NCBI RefSeq assembly: GCF_003672135.1
Contig: NC_039506.1
Span: forward strand, 22,476,497-22,540,496
Direction: 5' to 3'
DNA length: 64,000 nucleotides
From: Ooceraea biroi
Taxonomy: Eukaryota; Arthropoda; Insecta; Hymenoptera; Formicidae
Numbering within the stretch: the stretch's first letter is position 1; each line of letters starts with the position of its first letter. Made by a program: the position numbers and the translations under genes. The notes under the pieces were generated by a model. It ran no database searches. It was given only the letters and a program-made list of their open reading frames with translations, and was not told the DNA's origin. Positions 1 through 11,350 of the stretch are shown here, piece after piece.

Positions 1-1880
1 TATTGTTTTCGGCGCGAGCCAGAAACAGCATCTGAATATTTCCAAGCCAACATCGTGACTTGGAGAAGGGTAACAGAGCACGAGAGATGCCGTGAAATTT
101 CATATCGCCGATGAGGTAGTTCCCTATGAAATTGCCTTCAATGGTCCCGTCGAGGCTTGCCTCGTAATTTTCGGACGAGCCGTATAATAAGTCGGGCCGA
201 AACGTATTGCGTTTCACTTGGAGTAATGAGAATCCACATTATTAATCAAACTGTTGAAAGGCGTGTATTAAAGTTATAAAGTTTCCAAATATCATTTCTT
301 GGTAAACGATTGAACGTGACGCATTCGTTTCACCGTTAAATAATTAAGTGATCAGACTTCTTTTTTTGAAAGTAAAATGTATGACGTGTCTTTGAAGTAA
401 GACAACAAAATCTCGAATGCAAAACGTAGATGACGTAATCAATCAATGCGGGTTTACTACTCGAGTTGTAAAATCTTTAGGGAAACGTTACCGGATATAC
501 ACGGCGAAGAAAATCACGTTGTACACAGGTAAGCACCGCTTATCCGTGAATCTAGAGTACGTACGAAACAAATTTACCATTTCCTTCAGATTTATTGACC
601 TTCGCAAGCCCATTCCACTTTATCTTATAAACCTTATTTAGGATTAATGACGCGGGAACGAGCCGCGGCGAAGATCGATAGTGCCCAGCACTTCGTTACA
701 GCCTCGTATTTCTCCGGCTGACAAACAGTTATTCTTCCCGCGGCGAATCACTTTCGATACCGGTGTATAAAAATGTTGCTCGATCTCTCCCTCGTTTGCA
801 GGGAGGGAGACCGACTCGCGAAATATAATAAGGAACGAAATTGAAGATTCGATCGTTGTTTACGGCCACCGAAATGGATTGTCTATTATTTCCGGAGTAC
901 AAGCGCAGGAGAAAAACGCGCGATGCGAGAACGGCGGATGATCATTATCGATCAGGGAGATCGCGAGCCCTTTGACTCGGGAATGCCGTCGCGGGAAACA
1001 AAGTCTCCGCAGAAACTTTAATTCATTCCTCGCTTACGATAGACAGAGCCGTGTCTCCCTGCGGGACGCCAAAGGTTTCAGATGGGAGAGATATGGAATA
1101 TTAAAAGCGACGTTTTGTTCGTCTCGCGCATGCACTCGCTTCGATATATAACGATGCTGCTCGTGCAACGGCTTATAAGATGAAAACTCGAGATTAAGGT
1201 CGTCAGGTCGAAGTTACGGGCGATTTATCGTAAGATAAAATTCAAGTGGAAATTCATCGAGTTAATAATAACCGTGATAACTCTTTTCTCATGCGGTAAT
1301 CAGCGTTTTAAGCAGCGCTCACGGGCAAAATGACTTTGACGTTAAGCCGAAGCCATCGTAGATCGCTACTTGTAACTGACACTCTTCCACGGGCTTCAGT
1401 ATGCAGTATAATCCCCGTAAGAAATATCATATGCACCTAGTGTCTTTCTTACTTCGCTCAGTCTTGTTTGTTGAGTAACAAGCGTGAGACATGATACTGT
1501 TTATGTATATGTATACTCGTGTGCGTTTTGAACAACCCATTACATTGCTAACTTTATACGAAGAGAAGTTTTGCTGAATAATGTCGAATAATAATAAGAA
1601 ATAATAATATATTTATAAGTTTCTTTAAAATGTATGGAATTCCTGCATAATTCGATTTTTTTCACTTTGATCTCTTGAGAATACGCGGCGCATTCTGTTT
1701 TTTTTTAAACTAGTACAACACAGGCGCGCACTATACGCGCGCTATTTTATTTTTCAATATTAATAATGTTTTCGAATAATAATATTCATCTATTATTTAA
1801 TATATGCACAATTATCACACTCTACCAAATTGTTAATCTCCACCCGAAGACATTTAACACGGCTTTTTTAAGAGTGGATT
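1..1880. other. intergenic, no gene recognised
   Basis: No open frame here has recognisable domains, and I see no convincing exon with splice sites. The base composition shifts from mixed to strongly AT-rich after about 1500. A short motif near 1728-1756 (GCGCGCTATTTTATTTTTCA-like) recurs at 2326-2350 on the far side of the tandem repeat that follows. Confidence 0.6.
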
Positions 1881-2310
1881 TGGCATATTGCGAAGAGTTT
1901 TCGACGATTGAAAATCCTTTAGATTTAGAAATAAAAAAGTTCTAGCCATTAAAATTTTTTTCTTTTTCCAAGAAGTTCTGTGCTATTTATATTGTTATTT
2001 GGCATATTGCGAAGAGGTCTCGACGATTGAAAATCCTTTAGATTTAGAAATGAAAAAGTTCTAGCCATTAAAATTTTTTCTTTTCCGAGGAGTTCTGTGC
2101 TCTTTATATTGTTAATTGGCATATTGCCTAGAGTTCTCGATGATTTAAAATTCGTTAAAACAATAAATGAAAAAGTTCTAGCCATTAAAATTTTTTCTTT
2201 TCCGAGGAGTTCTGTGCTCTTTATATTGTTAATTGGCATATTGCCTAGAGTTCTCGATTATTTAAAATTCGTTAAAACAATAAATGAAAAAGTTCTAGCC
2301 ATTAAAATTT
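1881..2310. repeat. 117-119 bp tandem repeat, about 3.7 copies
   Basis: The phrase TGGCATATTG recurs at 1881, 2000, 2117 and 2234, and each unit carries GTTCTAGCCATTAAAATTT and TTCTGTGCTNTTTATATTGTT at the same offset. Copies 1 and 2 share one internal version (GATTGAAAATCCTTTAGATT) and copies 3 and 4 share another (ATTTAAAATTCGTTAAAACA). The array therefore seems to have grown by at least two duplication rounds. The fourth copy is truncated. Open frames across it on both strands are repeats of themselves and are not genes. Confidence 0.9.
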
Positions 2311-3737
2311 ATATTATACGCTATGTGCGCGCTATTTTATTTTATTTTTCACGATGAAATAAATACACAAATAAAAACACAAATTTATCAATATAATCGC
2401 ACTGACAGCCACTATGACATTCTGACATTCGCAACAGTTCAAGTCACACGAAGTTCGAGTCAAACAAAAGAACCAATCAGCATCGCGGAAAGGAGGCCTC
2501 AATATTCGATAAAAAAGAACTTCACGAAGTTAATACACCTTTTTTTGAATAGGATTGCTTGAGAGTATACGGTGTCTACTGCCTATCCTTTCAGTCTGCC
2601 CCTGTCGTGTATATATATGGCACTCTTTTTCAATTTACGAGTGCTAATGTATTTAAGAGAACGTTTCTCCATGTATCTAATTAAAGAAAGACGTCTTTAT
2701 CTTTAATGTATACCTTATCATTTCGTCAAGTGGCCAAGTTCCCGGGGGACAGTCCCCTCTCAGGAACTTAAACGTCTCTCATCCTCAACGAATACCAGAC
2801 CATCTTAATGAGTCCACAGTTTCCCTCTGTGTAGTCCCCGACGCTGCTTGCCTCGCGCTTTCATCATTCGAAGAGCGAAGAATCCACTTCGCATCGCGCG
2901 GTACCTGCATCGTCATCACCGTTAGTCGCGATAATGAGGACATCGTGTGCCGTTAACAAGACACCGTCACATCTCACTGTTCTCCACCCTCGTGCCCTTG
3001 CTCGCGACGCAGGAATGTCATAACGCGGCTTACGAACGTGCTTAGCTGGCGCCACATTCTTGCAGAGCACGGCGCGTCAGAATCGTGCACGTCGTTTTGC
3101 AACAGCGAGGCGTCTTCCTCGTAGTCGACAGTTACAACGATCCTAAGAAAACGTACCAGAAAAGCGACGGCAAACCGTAGCAGATAGCACGAACTGGTTC
3201 TTCAAGTTGTGACCGCGATTTCTCGATCGCAATTCGCTTGGCTGGCCTCGTTAAGCTGCCGCTGCAAATGCCGGGAACTCGCATCAAAGGGAAGGAAGCG
3301 TCCCGTGAACGATTCAAATTTATAATTTTGTAATTACATCGTCCTCGGAGGATCTCTGACGCGCCTGTTCCCCATTCCATTCGCGCCGAATTAAATGTCT
3401 CGCCCTCTTTGTGTATCAATCGAACATCTTCATAAATATGTATCCATCCATCGACATCGTGCGCTTATAGCGAGGCGAAAGTACTCGGCGCTCGATCACA
3501 AAGGCAAACGAATGGCAGCTGTAATATCAAACAGCCACGTAACTGGCGGCACCGTATTAACATATTAATACGTATATCCGCGTATACAACGCATCAGTAT
3601 GTATGTAAGCCGATGTTCGTCGGGGCTTCGTCGTCCGGCTTAAACGGAGGGTGATCCCGGCCGTACCGTGGGCGGACGATCGAGGGAAGACACGGGCGCC
3701 TCGAGAAGAGGTAGGGAGGAGAGAGAAGAGAGAGTAT

Positions 3738-3784
<47 letters not shown>

Positions 3785-4200
3785 CTCTGGTGAGCCCCGG
3801 GACACATTAAGAGGATCATATCGTTCGCGTCCAAGATACGTAAGACGTTTCGGTTTGATCCGAAACACGATGGGCCCATGACGTGTCCGTGAGACCGGGC
3901 ACGCCGAATGCGAGCCACGGGGATACGGAAGGGGGAGGAGAGTGAAAGGGTACGGGTGAGGGATACGGGGTGTCTCGTACGTCTGTCCAGACGGCAGCCG
4001 TCGCTTTTAATGCGATAAAGGCGAGTTCGAGTATACCTTGGGGTATATTACCCCGTTGAACCCTGTCTGAGCGGGTAGCCCTCGTTTCTTCTGGCCGCTC
4101 GAGATCGCTTTCATTTTAGTCGTGAAATCGGTTCGGGAACAATATAGGTTCCGCTTGAGGAGAATAACGATGTGCTACGTTTTCATAAATTTATTCCAGC
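2311..4200. other. intergenic; possible LTR-like segment at its start
   Basis: No gene is recognised. Around 2470-2720 there is a CCAAT motif (2472), a TATATATATGG motif (about 2611) and an ATTAAAGAAA stretch. This resembles the layout of a retroelement LTR, but no coding sequence or second LTR is visible. The remainder is GC-mixed sequence with a CA/TA microsatellite at 3738-3781. Confidence 0.4.
3738..3781. repeat. (CA)n-(TA)n microsatellite
   Basis: A short CA run passes directly into about 16 TA dinucleotides. It is a simple repeat and probably length-variable. Confidence 0.95.
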
Positions 4201-4288
4201 TGCAATCTGCGATTCACTTTACGTATTACGTGACGCGTCTTTACATATTTATTTCTCGTGTATTTATATGTATCTATCACTTTACATA

Positions 4289-4294
4289 TTTATT
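4289..4294 (-). terminator. poly(A) signal AATAAA for the cysteine/threonine-rich peptide gene
   Basis: AATAAA on the minus strand lies 53 bases after the stop codon at 4347. A second AATAAA is at 4248-4253. Either could direct 3' end formation of the secreted-peptide gene. Confidence 0.5.
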
Positions 4295-4346
4295 ATCTTA
4301 CATACATTTAGATATATCTATTTTAAATTCGAATTTCTTATACATA

Positions 4347-4903
4347 TTAAACCTCCCCTGTCACGTTGCGTGTTGCGACGTTCGATGACAAACTATTGTC
4401 ATAATTTGTAATAATCCGGCGCTTTCTTCTGGCGCGGAAAGGAGCAGGAGCAGGAGCAGGAGCAGGAGTGGTAGTTGTAGTGGTTGTTGTAGTGGTGGTT
4501 GTCGGTGCAGGAGTAGTGGTCGTAGTAGTAGTGGTTGTAGATGTAGTCGATGTTGTCGATGTTGATGTAGTAAAGAAGCAGCATTTAAAGCTACATGTAG
4601 TACAGTCCGGGTCGCAGCAACATTCTTTCGGGCAAAAGTGTTGTAGTAGCGGACAGTTTTCGAGAAACGAGAAGATTCCTGGCGTGGAATTCTGTCAGGA
4701 AAAGTAAGAAATGTGAAGAAAAATCGCGAGGCGATCAGTAAAATTGCATCGTGCTGTCGCTCATTCTGTACAATATTTTGGTCTTTCACGATTATTTATG
4801 AAAGTAGAGCGCTGATTGAAAGATTAGTTTCTAAAATACTCACAGCTTCTTTGACGACGTAAGTCGCGGTAATAACGAGGAGATACAGCAATACAGAGCG
4901 CAT
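4347..4903 (-). CDS. secreted cysteine-rich peptide with mucin-like threonine stalk (two exons)
   Basis: The coding exons are 4903-4844 and 4691-4347. The intron between them (4843-4692) starts GTGAGT, ends TTTTCCTGACAG and is in phase 0. The product is 134 residues. Residues 1-20 form a signal peptide (hydrophobic core SVLLYLLVITATYVV). Residues 33-58 hold nine cysteines (33, 40, 44, 45, 46, 50, 53, 57, 58), including CCC and CC. Residues 61-95 are almost all Thr/Ser with one PAP break, as in O-glycosylated mucin stalks. Residues 96-104 are a Pro-Ala repeat, 106-112 are RARRKRR (a furin-type dibasic context) and 113-134 are a short tail. NST (21-23) and NVT (129-131) are N-glycosylation sequons. 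I recognise no family, so the function is unknown; an extracellular mucin-like or processed peptide is inference. An odd cysteine count would permit a disulfide-linked dimer. The start is the only ATG before the signal peptide and sits about 60 bases below a TATA box. Confidence 0.78.
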
Positions 4904-4960
4904 TTTTGGATTTGGTTACAACTCGATTCAACTTCTGTTATTTCGAGGCAGCGACAGCAT

Positions 4961-4969
4961 TTTTATATA
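4961..4969 (-). promoter_or_regulatory. TATA box of the secreted-peptide gene
   Basis: TATATAAAA on the minus strand lies 58 bases upstream of the ATG at 4903. This spacing fits a transcription start near 4935 and a very short 5' leader. It supports the small two-exon gene model. Confidence 0.6.
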
Positions 4970-7710
4970 CCGAGCTCATGAATATCTATTTTTGCTGACC
5001 TAGTTCTTATCATTGATGTCTCATAAGTTCTTCTAGTGCCATTTGTGTTGCACAATTACTCTTTGTGACAATTAAATACTAATGATTCTATTAAACTGTC
5101 TGCACTCTTTCAAGTGCACATAGTTGCTGACAAAATCGCACATTCGTAAAGGTGTCAGAGTCAAGAGCACGCACACGTGTACAAGGTGTAACTCGAGACA
5201 AGAGAATACCTGCCCTTCACCTATAAAATTACAAACAAAAGACATCTTTTGTTTCAAATTTTAATTGTTGTCTATATCGGAATAGATGTGTTAGTAACTC
5301 TAGCATGAATGTTTCAATTCATTTCGAAAATTATATCTCTCATTTCTGTCCAGAAAAAAGGGCATTAAAAATATTGCAGATTTAATTGCGATATTACATT
5401 ACGGTAGCCTATATATTAAATTAATATGAATCTTACGTTATCAAAAATATTTAAATGGTTAAGAACGTCAGATTGCGACACGAGAAACGGAAGCGTCTCG
5501 AGGAGATAAATCAACGCATCCTACAATTTCCGTTCGCATAAATGCCTCGTCGCACGCACGCATGCACTAATCATGGTGATTATATAATGACAGTGATTAC
5601 ATCTTTGCGTAACACAGTGGACTTAGATGTCAAAGTTATAACGAATCACGATTTAATTATGGTATATTTTAAGTGCAATCCGAGAAGGCGCAGCTTCCTG
5701 ATAACTTGACTGCCGGGCGTACAAATTACCGACGTCCCTCTTTCCCTACGGATCAAACGGAAGAAAGAGATCTTTCTTGGTCATCCATCATCGTTAGCAT
5801 TTCATTCAGTGACAGTCGGTCGACCGACGGCTGCCGTTGACTACGAAAGCTGTGTAAACTTGCCGAACAAACAAACGTTTTATGGTCGTTCAATAGCGCT
5901 GTCGTCTCCGTAAATGTCGTGACGCATACATTTCCCGACGCGTAAGATAAAGCGCACATATTTTACGAAGCAACGCCCGCATTTTTCATTCTCTAACGAA
6001 AAATCGATATTGACGATCTTCATCAGAATAGCCTCCTCCTCCCCAGCATAATCCGATACACTTTTACAGGGAAAAGGTACCAGCGGTTCTGATTATAACG
6101 TCTACATGCATTCACGTTATTGATGGGGTTGCAGCACTGCTGATGCCGAGAATACGATAATAATGGTGTCTAATGGCAACGATTTGTTTAATTAAATTTC
6201 CGAGGCTCGCGCCCGGAGCTTCAAAACATGAGGGAATTTCCTCGGAGCCTAAACTGAAAATTTGAAACTTTTCTTTTGATTTTTCCTTCCTCCACGCGGG
6301 AAATTGAACGGGTGGCCGGCAATTTCAGTTCCATCACTTCACGCAACGGCTCTCTTATCAAAGTAGGAGCGCTCGGGGAGCATTCGGGGATAGATAGAAA
6401 ATGCTCGGCCAATATTTACTACGACGCTTTGACTGCCGTTCGCCGTGCAGGCGGCATCTCGCGAATCGATTCGTCTCGATCGGGTCTCCTCGGGTATCCT
6501 GCGAGGAGAATCTTACCGGAAGCGATGTACAATCGTCGCGACGCCGATGGGTCGTGCGACGGGCGAGAGGGTGAGAGAGACGACGGCACGGGCGGAGAGA
6601 CGCTCGCGACGACATGGAAGGTGAATTTGGACGAGGGAGATCACGGAGTGCGGGAGTGAAAAATGAAGGTACGAAACGGGGAATCACACAGAGGGGGAGG
6701 AGGGGCTGGGCTTGACGCATTGCGGCGGGGAAATATGGGTCGTCCCGATTATGTCGGGTAGAGGAGCACCGCGCCGGAATCTGACAGCAGCGGAGTGACG
6801 CCACAAAACCTCATACATCTCGTGTATAACTAATGCCCGCATATATCACCCCTTCGTCTCCTGTGTGTGAGGGTAGTCTCCTTTTTTTATCTCGCGGTGC
6901 GACGAGAAGTGACGCGATGTATGCCGCGCGCACGCTTTAGAGGCGCGCGCTTCTCTGCTCGGCATGAAACCGTCTGGTTCATCGGGATGCGAGGCGGAAA
7001 ACGCGCGCGAGGCACGTTTCCTCGGTCGATGACTTCGGTGACTGATAATGTGGATGATAATGACGTGCGCGCGAGATTAGCCGCCTTGACCCGCTCCGCT
7101 CTTTCACGCGCGAGTGATCGCCCATTTCTGAACCCTGAACGACTGTGAGAGATAACGAATCACAGTAGACCCAACATGGGCAGAGACCCGAGCGGATGTT
7201 AGCGTGCGGTTTCACGCTCGGCTCGGCGTGTCCGCGTGGTAGGTGGTCCGAACAACGAATGAGAATTAAAGAACGTTAAAGGGGGCATCGCGCTCGTTAG
7301 CACGGTCAACCTGCTTCAACCTGCCGCAACCTGCAGCAGCGGCTAATTGGTATTCGACCGGGGTGAGGGATGCCGGTCTTTGACGGGAATGTCTCGAGTA
7401 GCAGCGTTCCAAAGGCATCGCATCCGGGCTGTGTTTACTCTGCTGCGGCCGAAGTCAACCGGCCCGAAACGGGCCTGAACAGCATGGACGAGTTGGCGTG
7501 ATGTTGAAGTGGCCTGGAATCCTCCGCGACCTGAATCCCCGTCTCGAGAGTCCCCTAATCGACCACCGCGATCGGCACGATTGTTCTGTCGCACCCTCGA
7601 GAGCCCTTCGCGTTCGTTAATTGACGCGCGACGTCTCGCAGCGTGGACGTTCTCCGCGTTTTGAATACGAATCTTCCGATGTTTTGTGCTGATTTTTTGC
7701 TTCTCTCTTC

Positions 7711-7736
7711 TCTCTTTCTTTCTTTCTTTCTTTCTC
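7711..7736. repeat. (TTTC)n microsatellite
   Basis: About six TTTC units lie in a pyrimidine-rich stretch. Confidence 0.9.
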
Positions 7737-7973
7737 TCGGTCTGTATCTTCCTTTCTCGAGCGCGACGACGTATGCATTTTTTGCCGGTGCACGGAGCTC
7801 TGCGTTTTCTCGAGTGGATTCCCCGCGCACCCTTCTCAACCTGCCATGTTCCTCTTGGTATATGCGCGAGCATTCACCCCGGTACGAATGCAGGTGTGCG
7901 CTGGGCCGAATAAGCTCAGAAGAGACGCGAGGATGATGGTAACTCATGTGCGTCTCCAAGCTTCGTCGCTGCA

Positions 7974-8000
7974 GTCGTCGTCGTCGTCGTCGTCGTCGTC
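7974..8000. repeat. (TCG)n microsatellite
   Basis: About nine TCG trinucleotides in a row. It gives a serine run in one frame, with no supporting gene. Confidence 0.9.
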
Positions 8001-11000
8001 ACGAGGCTGTTGCAGCAACCACTTCCGTCCGTCCATTTCTCGTTTCTATGAACGTTTCGTCACGCTTGTCACATGCTTACCGCACGAAAGAGACCGCGGT
8101 CGAGTAAAAATATTGTGATGGTCGTCGTCATTGTGTCCACCGTCCAATGCCGCGTTCGCCGCTGCCCATCGGCAGCGCGAGCGAATGCAGAGAAGCGTAT
8201 GCGGTTTCCGCCGAAAAAAAAAAGAAAAAAAGGAAAATGCATGAGATATTACGTTGACGATGTTACGTTAAGGACGCTCGCGTCGTCAAACAAGAAACCA
8301 TTACGTATTACGTAAAGGTCTCAAGAAAGCTGAGCTGCGCGAGATAGTGATATTTCGCTGTTTGCGTCGAGTCTCGACTTCGCGACAAATGCGTTATGAA
8401 AAATTTCAGTTATCGCTATAGACGTTATAGACCGATCCACATAAGCGTTAACTCGGAATACCCCGGTCGCGCCGTATTTAAATGCGAGCTGTTCCGTCTG
8501 CAGCTCAGATCCTGCGGATCGATAACCCGCCAAATGCGAGATCCCTCCTAAGAGAGCAGAATTCCTCCTCCCTCTTACTGATTAATTAAAAATCAATAGC
8601 TGTGAAAGAAAACAAGATAGTCAGCGGGCAATTTAGAGAGAAAGAGAGAGGGGGGGGATAAAGAAAGGAAGAAAGAAAGGGACTGTTGCACTGCGACATC
8701 ACTATGTGCATAATCCATTTAGTTTATCTCGAATTGACGGGAAGGCAGACTGGGGGGGAGAGAGAGAGGGAGATGACGCGTGCGTGCTGAATATAATTTG
8801 GTGGGCGTTACTGTTCGTTCAGACGTACAGATATTCGAGACCATGGCCGTGATCGGCGGGGTGTCCCCGGGCCGCGGCTCCGGAACGTTTCTCATCCGTT
8901 CGGACACCGGGCTCACCGGGGAGACTCCATTATCCTCAGCCCATAAACATTAAGCGGCGTCTCTCGCCGACGAATATCTGTTAAGAATACCACGTCGTGT
9001 GTGCCACCGTATCGCAGCGAAAGATATGAGAAAGAGGGTGGCTGGGGGAGGAAGTGGGAGATCGAGAGAGACCGAGAGTTTCGTGTCGAAGCATCCTACC
9101 AAGCTAATGGTTGGGACATTCAGGTTGGATATCAAGCGAGACCTTGCCGTCGCTGCGAGCTGATGTCAGCGGGAAGAGAGAGGCAAAGAGAGAGAAAGAG
9201 AGATATGAATCTGTCGGCGTTTGTGTAATCAAAACAGGCGCAGTCCGCTTTAGTATCGCGCGAATAACACGGCATCATGAGCGCACGAGGTGACCGGCGC
9301 ACAGATCGGTTTCGCAAAATGATGTCGTGAATTGCGACCCTGCCGCATTATCGAAATTGGAAACTTCATTTGCAGACGATAAAACGAATACTAATTCGAA
9401 ATCGCCTTGAAAATAAGAATCGTCGGAGACAACGAGTCGCCTTGAATAATAGAAACGAACGACTGTGTTAAAAGAAAAAAACAACCGATTAACTGCATAA
9501 TTAATCAGTCGTAACTATTAGCATAGGTTACAACATTGTGAGCGACGTGTATTCGATAAGAGAGCAGAAGAAAGAGAAATAAATTGTTTATAAAAAGTTT
9601 TCATTGAGCAATTGCTTAAGTTTCTTTAAAATATAATGCAGGAGCGTAGTTCACATGCATGCATAGATACGCGCGGACGACTTCAGCGGATGTAAAAGAG
9701 CTCGAAACCACATAATGACATGGTAAATTTAATGGCGTGTTGTCCGCATTGTGAAATCATCACTTAAGTGAAAATTACTGAAAGTTAAAACCGCTTCCAT
9801 AGTTTAGTAAGTGCGTGGCCGTTGGTCAACTCGTGTCAAACGGTCTTTCGCAACGCGATTCATACGTTCATATCTCGTTCTGGCGGTTATCGCTTATTCA
9901 GGCTCTGCACATACGTCATTGAAATATTTTTCTCTTATCGGTCTGTCTGCCATCATTTCTACTCTCTCGTTCTATAACAATGTGTGTGCGCGTTGAGACA
10001 TTATCTAATGTTTTAGTTACTTGAAATGGAACACTTATACCGAGTGTCTCGTCAGAAATTGTCGTGGTCTATTCTCTGAGATTCTTCCATTAACTTGGGA
10101 ATTTTTAGCAAAAATGTTACATTCACGAAATTAGCAGAAATATTAAATTTTAATTTACAAAGTTTTATTAAATTGAAAACTAAAAGGTTAACTATACGTA
10201 ATAAGCAGGAAAAGAGAATTTATTCAGAGTGTGAACGCGAATATCAACAAGTGTCGGTAAGTCACGTTACACATTCCGGTTTGTTTGGAGAGAAAAAGAG
10301 GAAACGATTATCTCGCTTTCCTTCCTAAGAGTCGTTTATTTAAGTTTTACTCTTTTAGAAACTTGTTTCTCCTTAGTATATAGACGCTGGTGTTTCCATA
10401 TTCAATTTAATTGTGTCTTGAATAGGCCTCGAAGTAAACAGGCACGTTGGTATGTCTATGTAGACCTATCTTACTAGTTGAAACAATTATCATAGATTTA
10501 CTCGTGTTCAGATTTTGATTTACCGTTTTCTCTTCGTTGTGTATATTAAACATCATAGACACATACATCATAGACTTGTGCTCCAGTCATCGCATCATTG
10601 ATTCGATAAATTTGTTTGTACTTTGATAAAGTATGGCATATAAACAAGATACGTGCATTAGTGGTAAAGCTGCTATAAGTGCAGAATATCGCGAGCCCGC
10701 AAAGAACCATCTTGAAGAATGACAGGACTATGACAGGAGGAACTTGAGTAAGAACTTGGACAAATATATTTAACAAAAGCGTTATTCGAAGGCGATAAAT
10801 GCTAAATCTTGAGGCAAAGTGGCATCCGTCGTTCAAAGTAGCACGATGATAAAATTAAGCTATCACGAAGTCATCCATCTATCGCATTGAATATCGCTCG
10901 CTCGGCTTGTCACGATACTGTTTCGTTCCGCGTAGCAACATTGCGATCGCGTATGTAATGTAACGGCAATATTATCGCCCGACGACGAATGACATATTTA

Positions 11001-11350
11001 TCAAGGCAATAAAATCTCGGAACCTATTGACTTTACAGATGAGTGACAGTGCGCTTCTCATTACGGGCTGTAATCTCGAGTGGCTAGGGAGGCACACAAC
11101 TGCAGTCGGCTGCGCCGACGAGTTCAGAAAGATACTCGTGGAGGAGGAATCCGGATGCCCCGTCTCTTCGCCGGCGATAATTATAATTCGATAGTCGTGG
11201 TCGTGCCGGTGAATGTGCGAGCCAGTGAAATCGCGTGAAAACAGTCGGTGATCGTGTCGATACGAAAACAAACCGCAGTGACACGTCGCTACGTGATGGT
11301 CATCGATGTCGTTGGATCATTAGCCGAGATTGTATTAAATATCCAGAATC

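Larger units (their letters stand above)
4970..11350. other. intergenic, no gene recognised; upstream region of the SLC17 gene
   Basis: Several open frames exist, notably in the GC-rich stretch 6270-8320, but they overlap one another on both strands and match nothing I know. Simple repeats include TTTC (7711-7736) and TCG (7974-8000). The last few hundred bases before 11351 probably contain the promoter and 5' untranslated exon of the SLC17 gene, but no clear TATA box marks it. Confidence 0.5.

Noticed and set aside
4361..4789. 142-residue minus-strand open frame over the Thr-stalk exon, rich in Leu and Gln
   Set aside because: It is a different phase of the same repeat. The spliced two-exon model gives a signal peptide, clean splice sites and a better protein.
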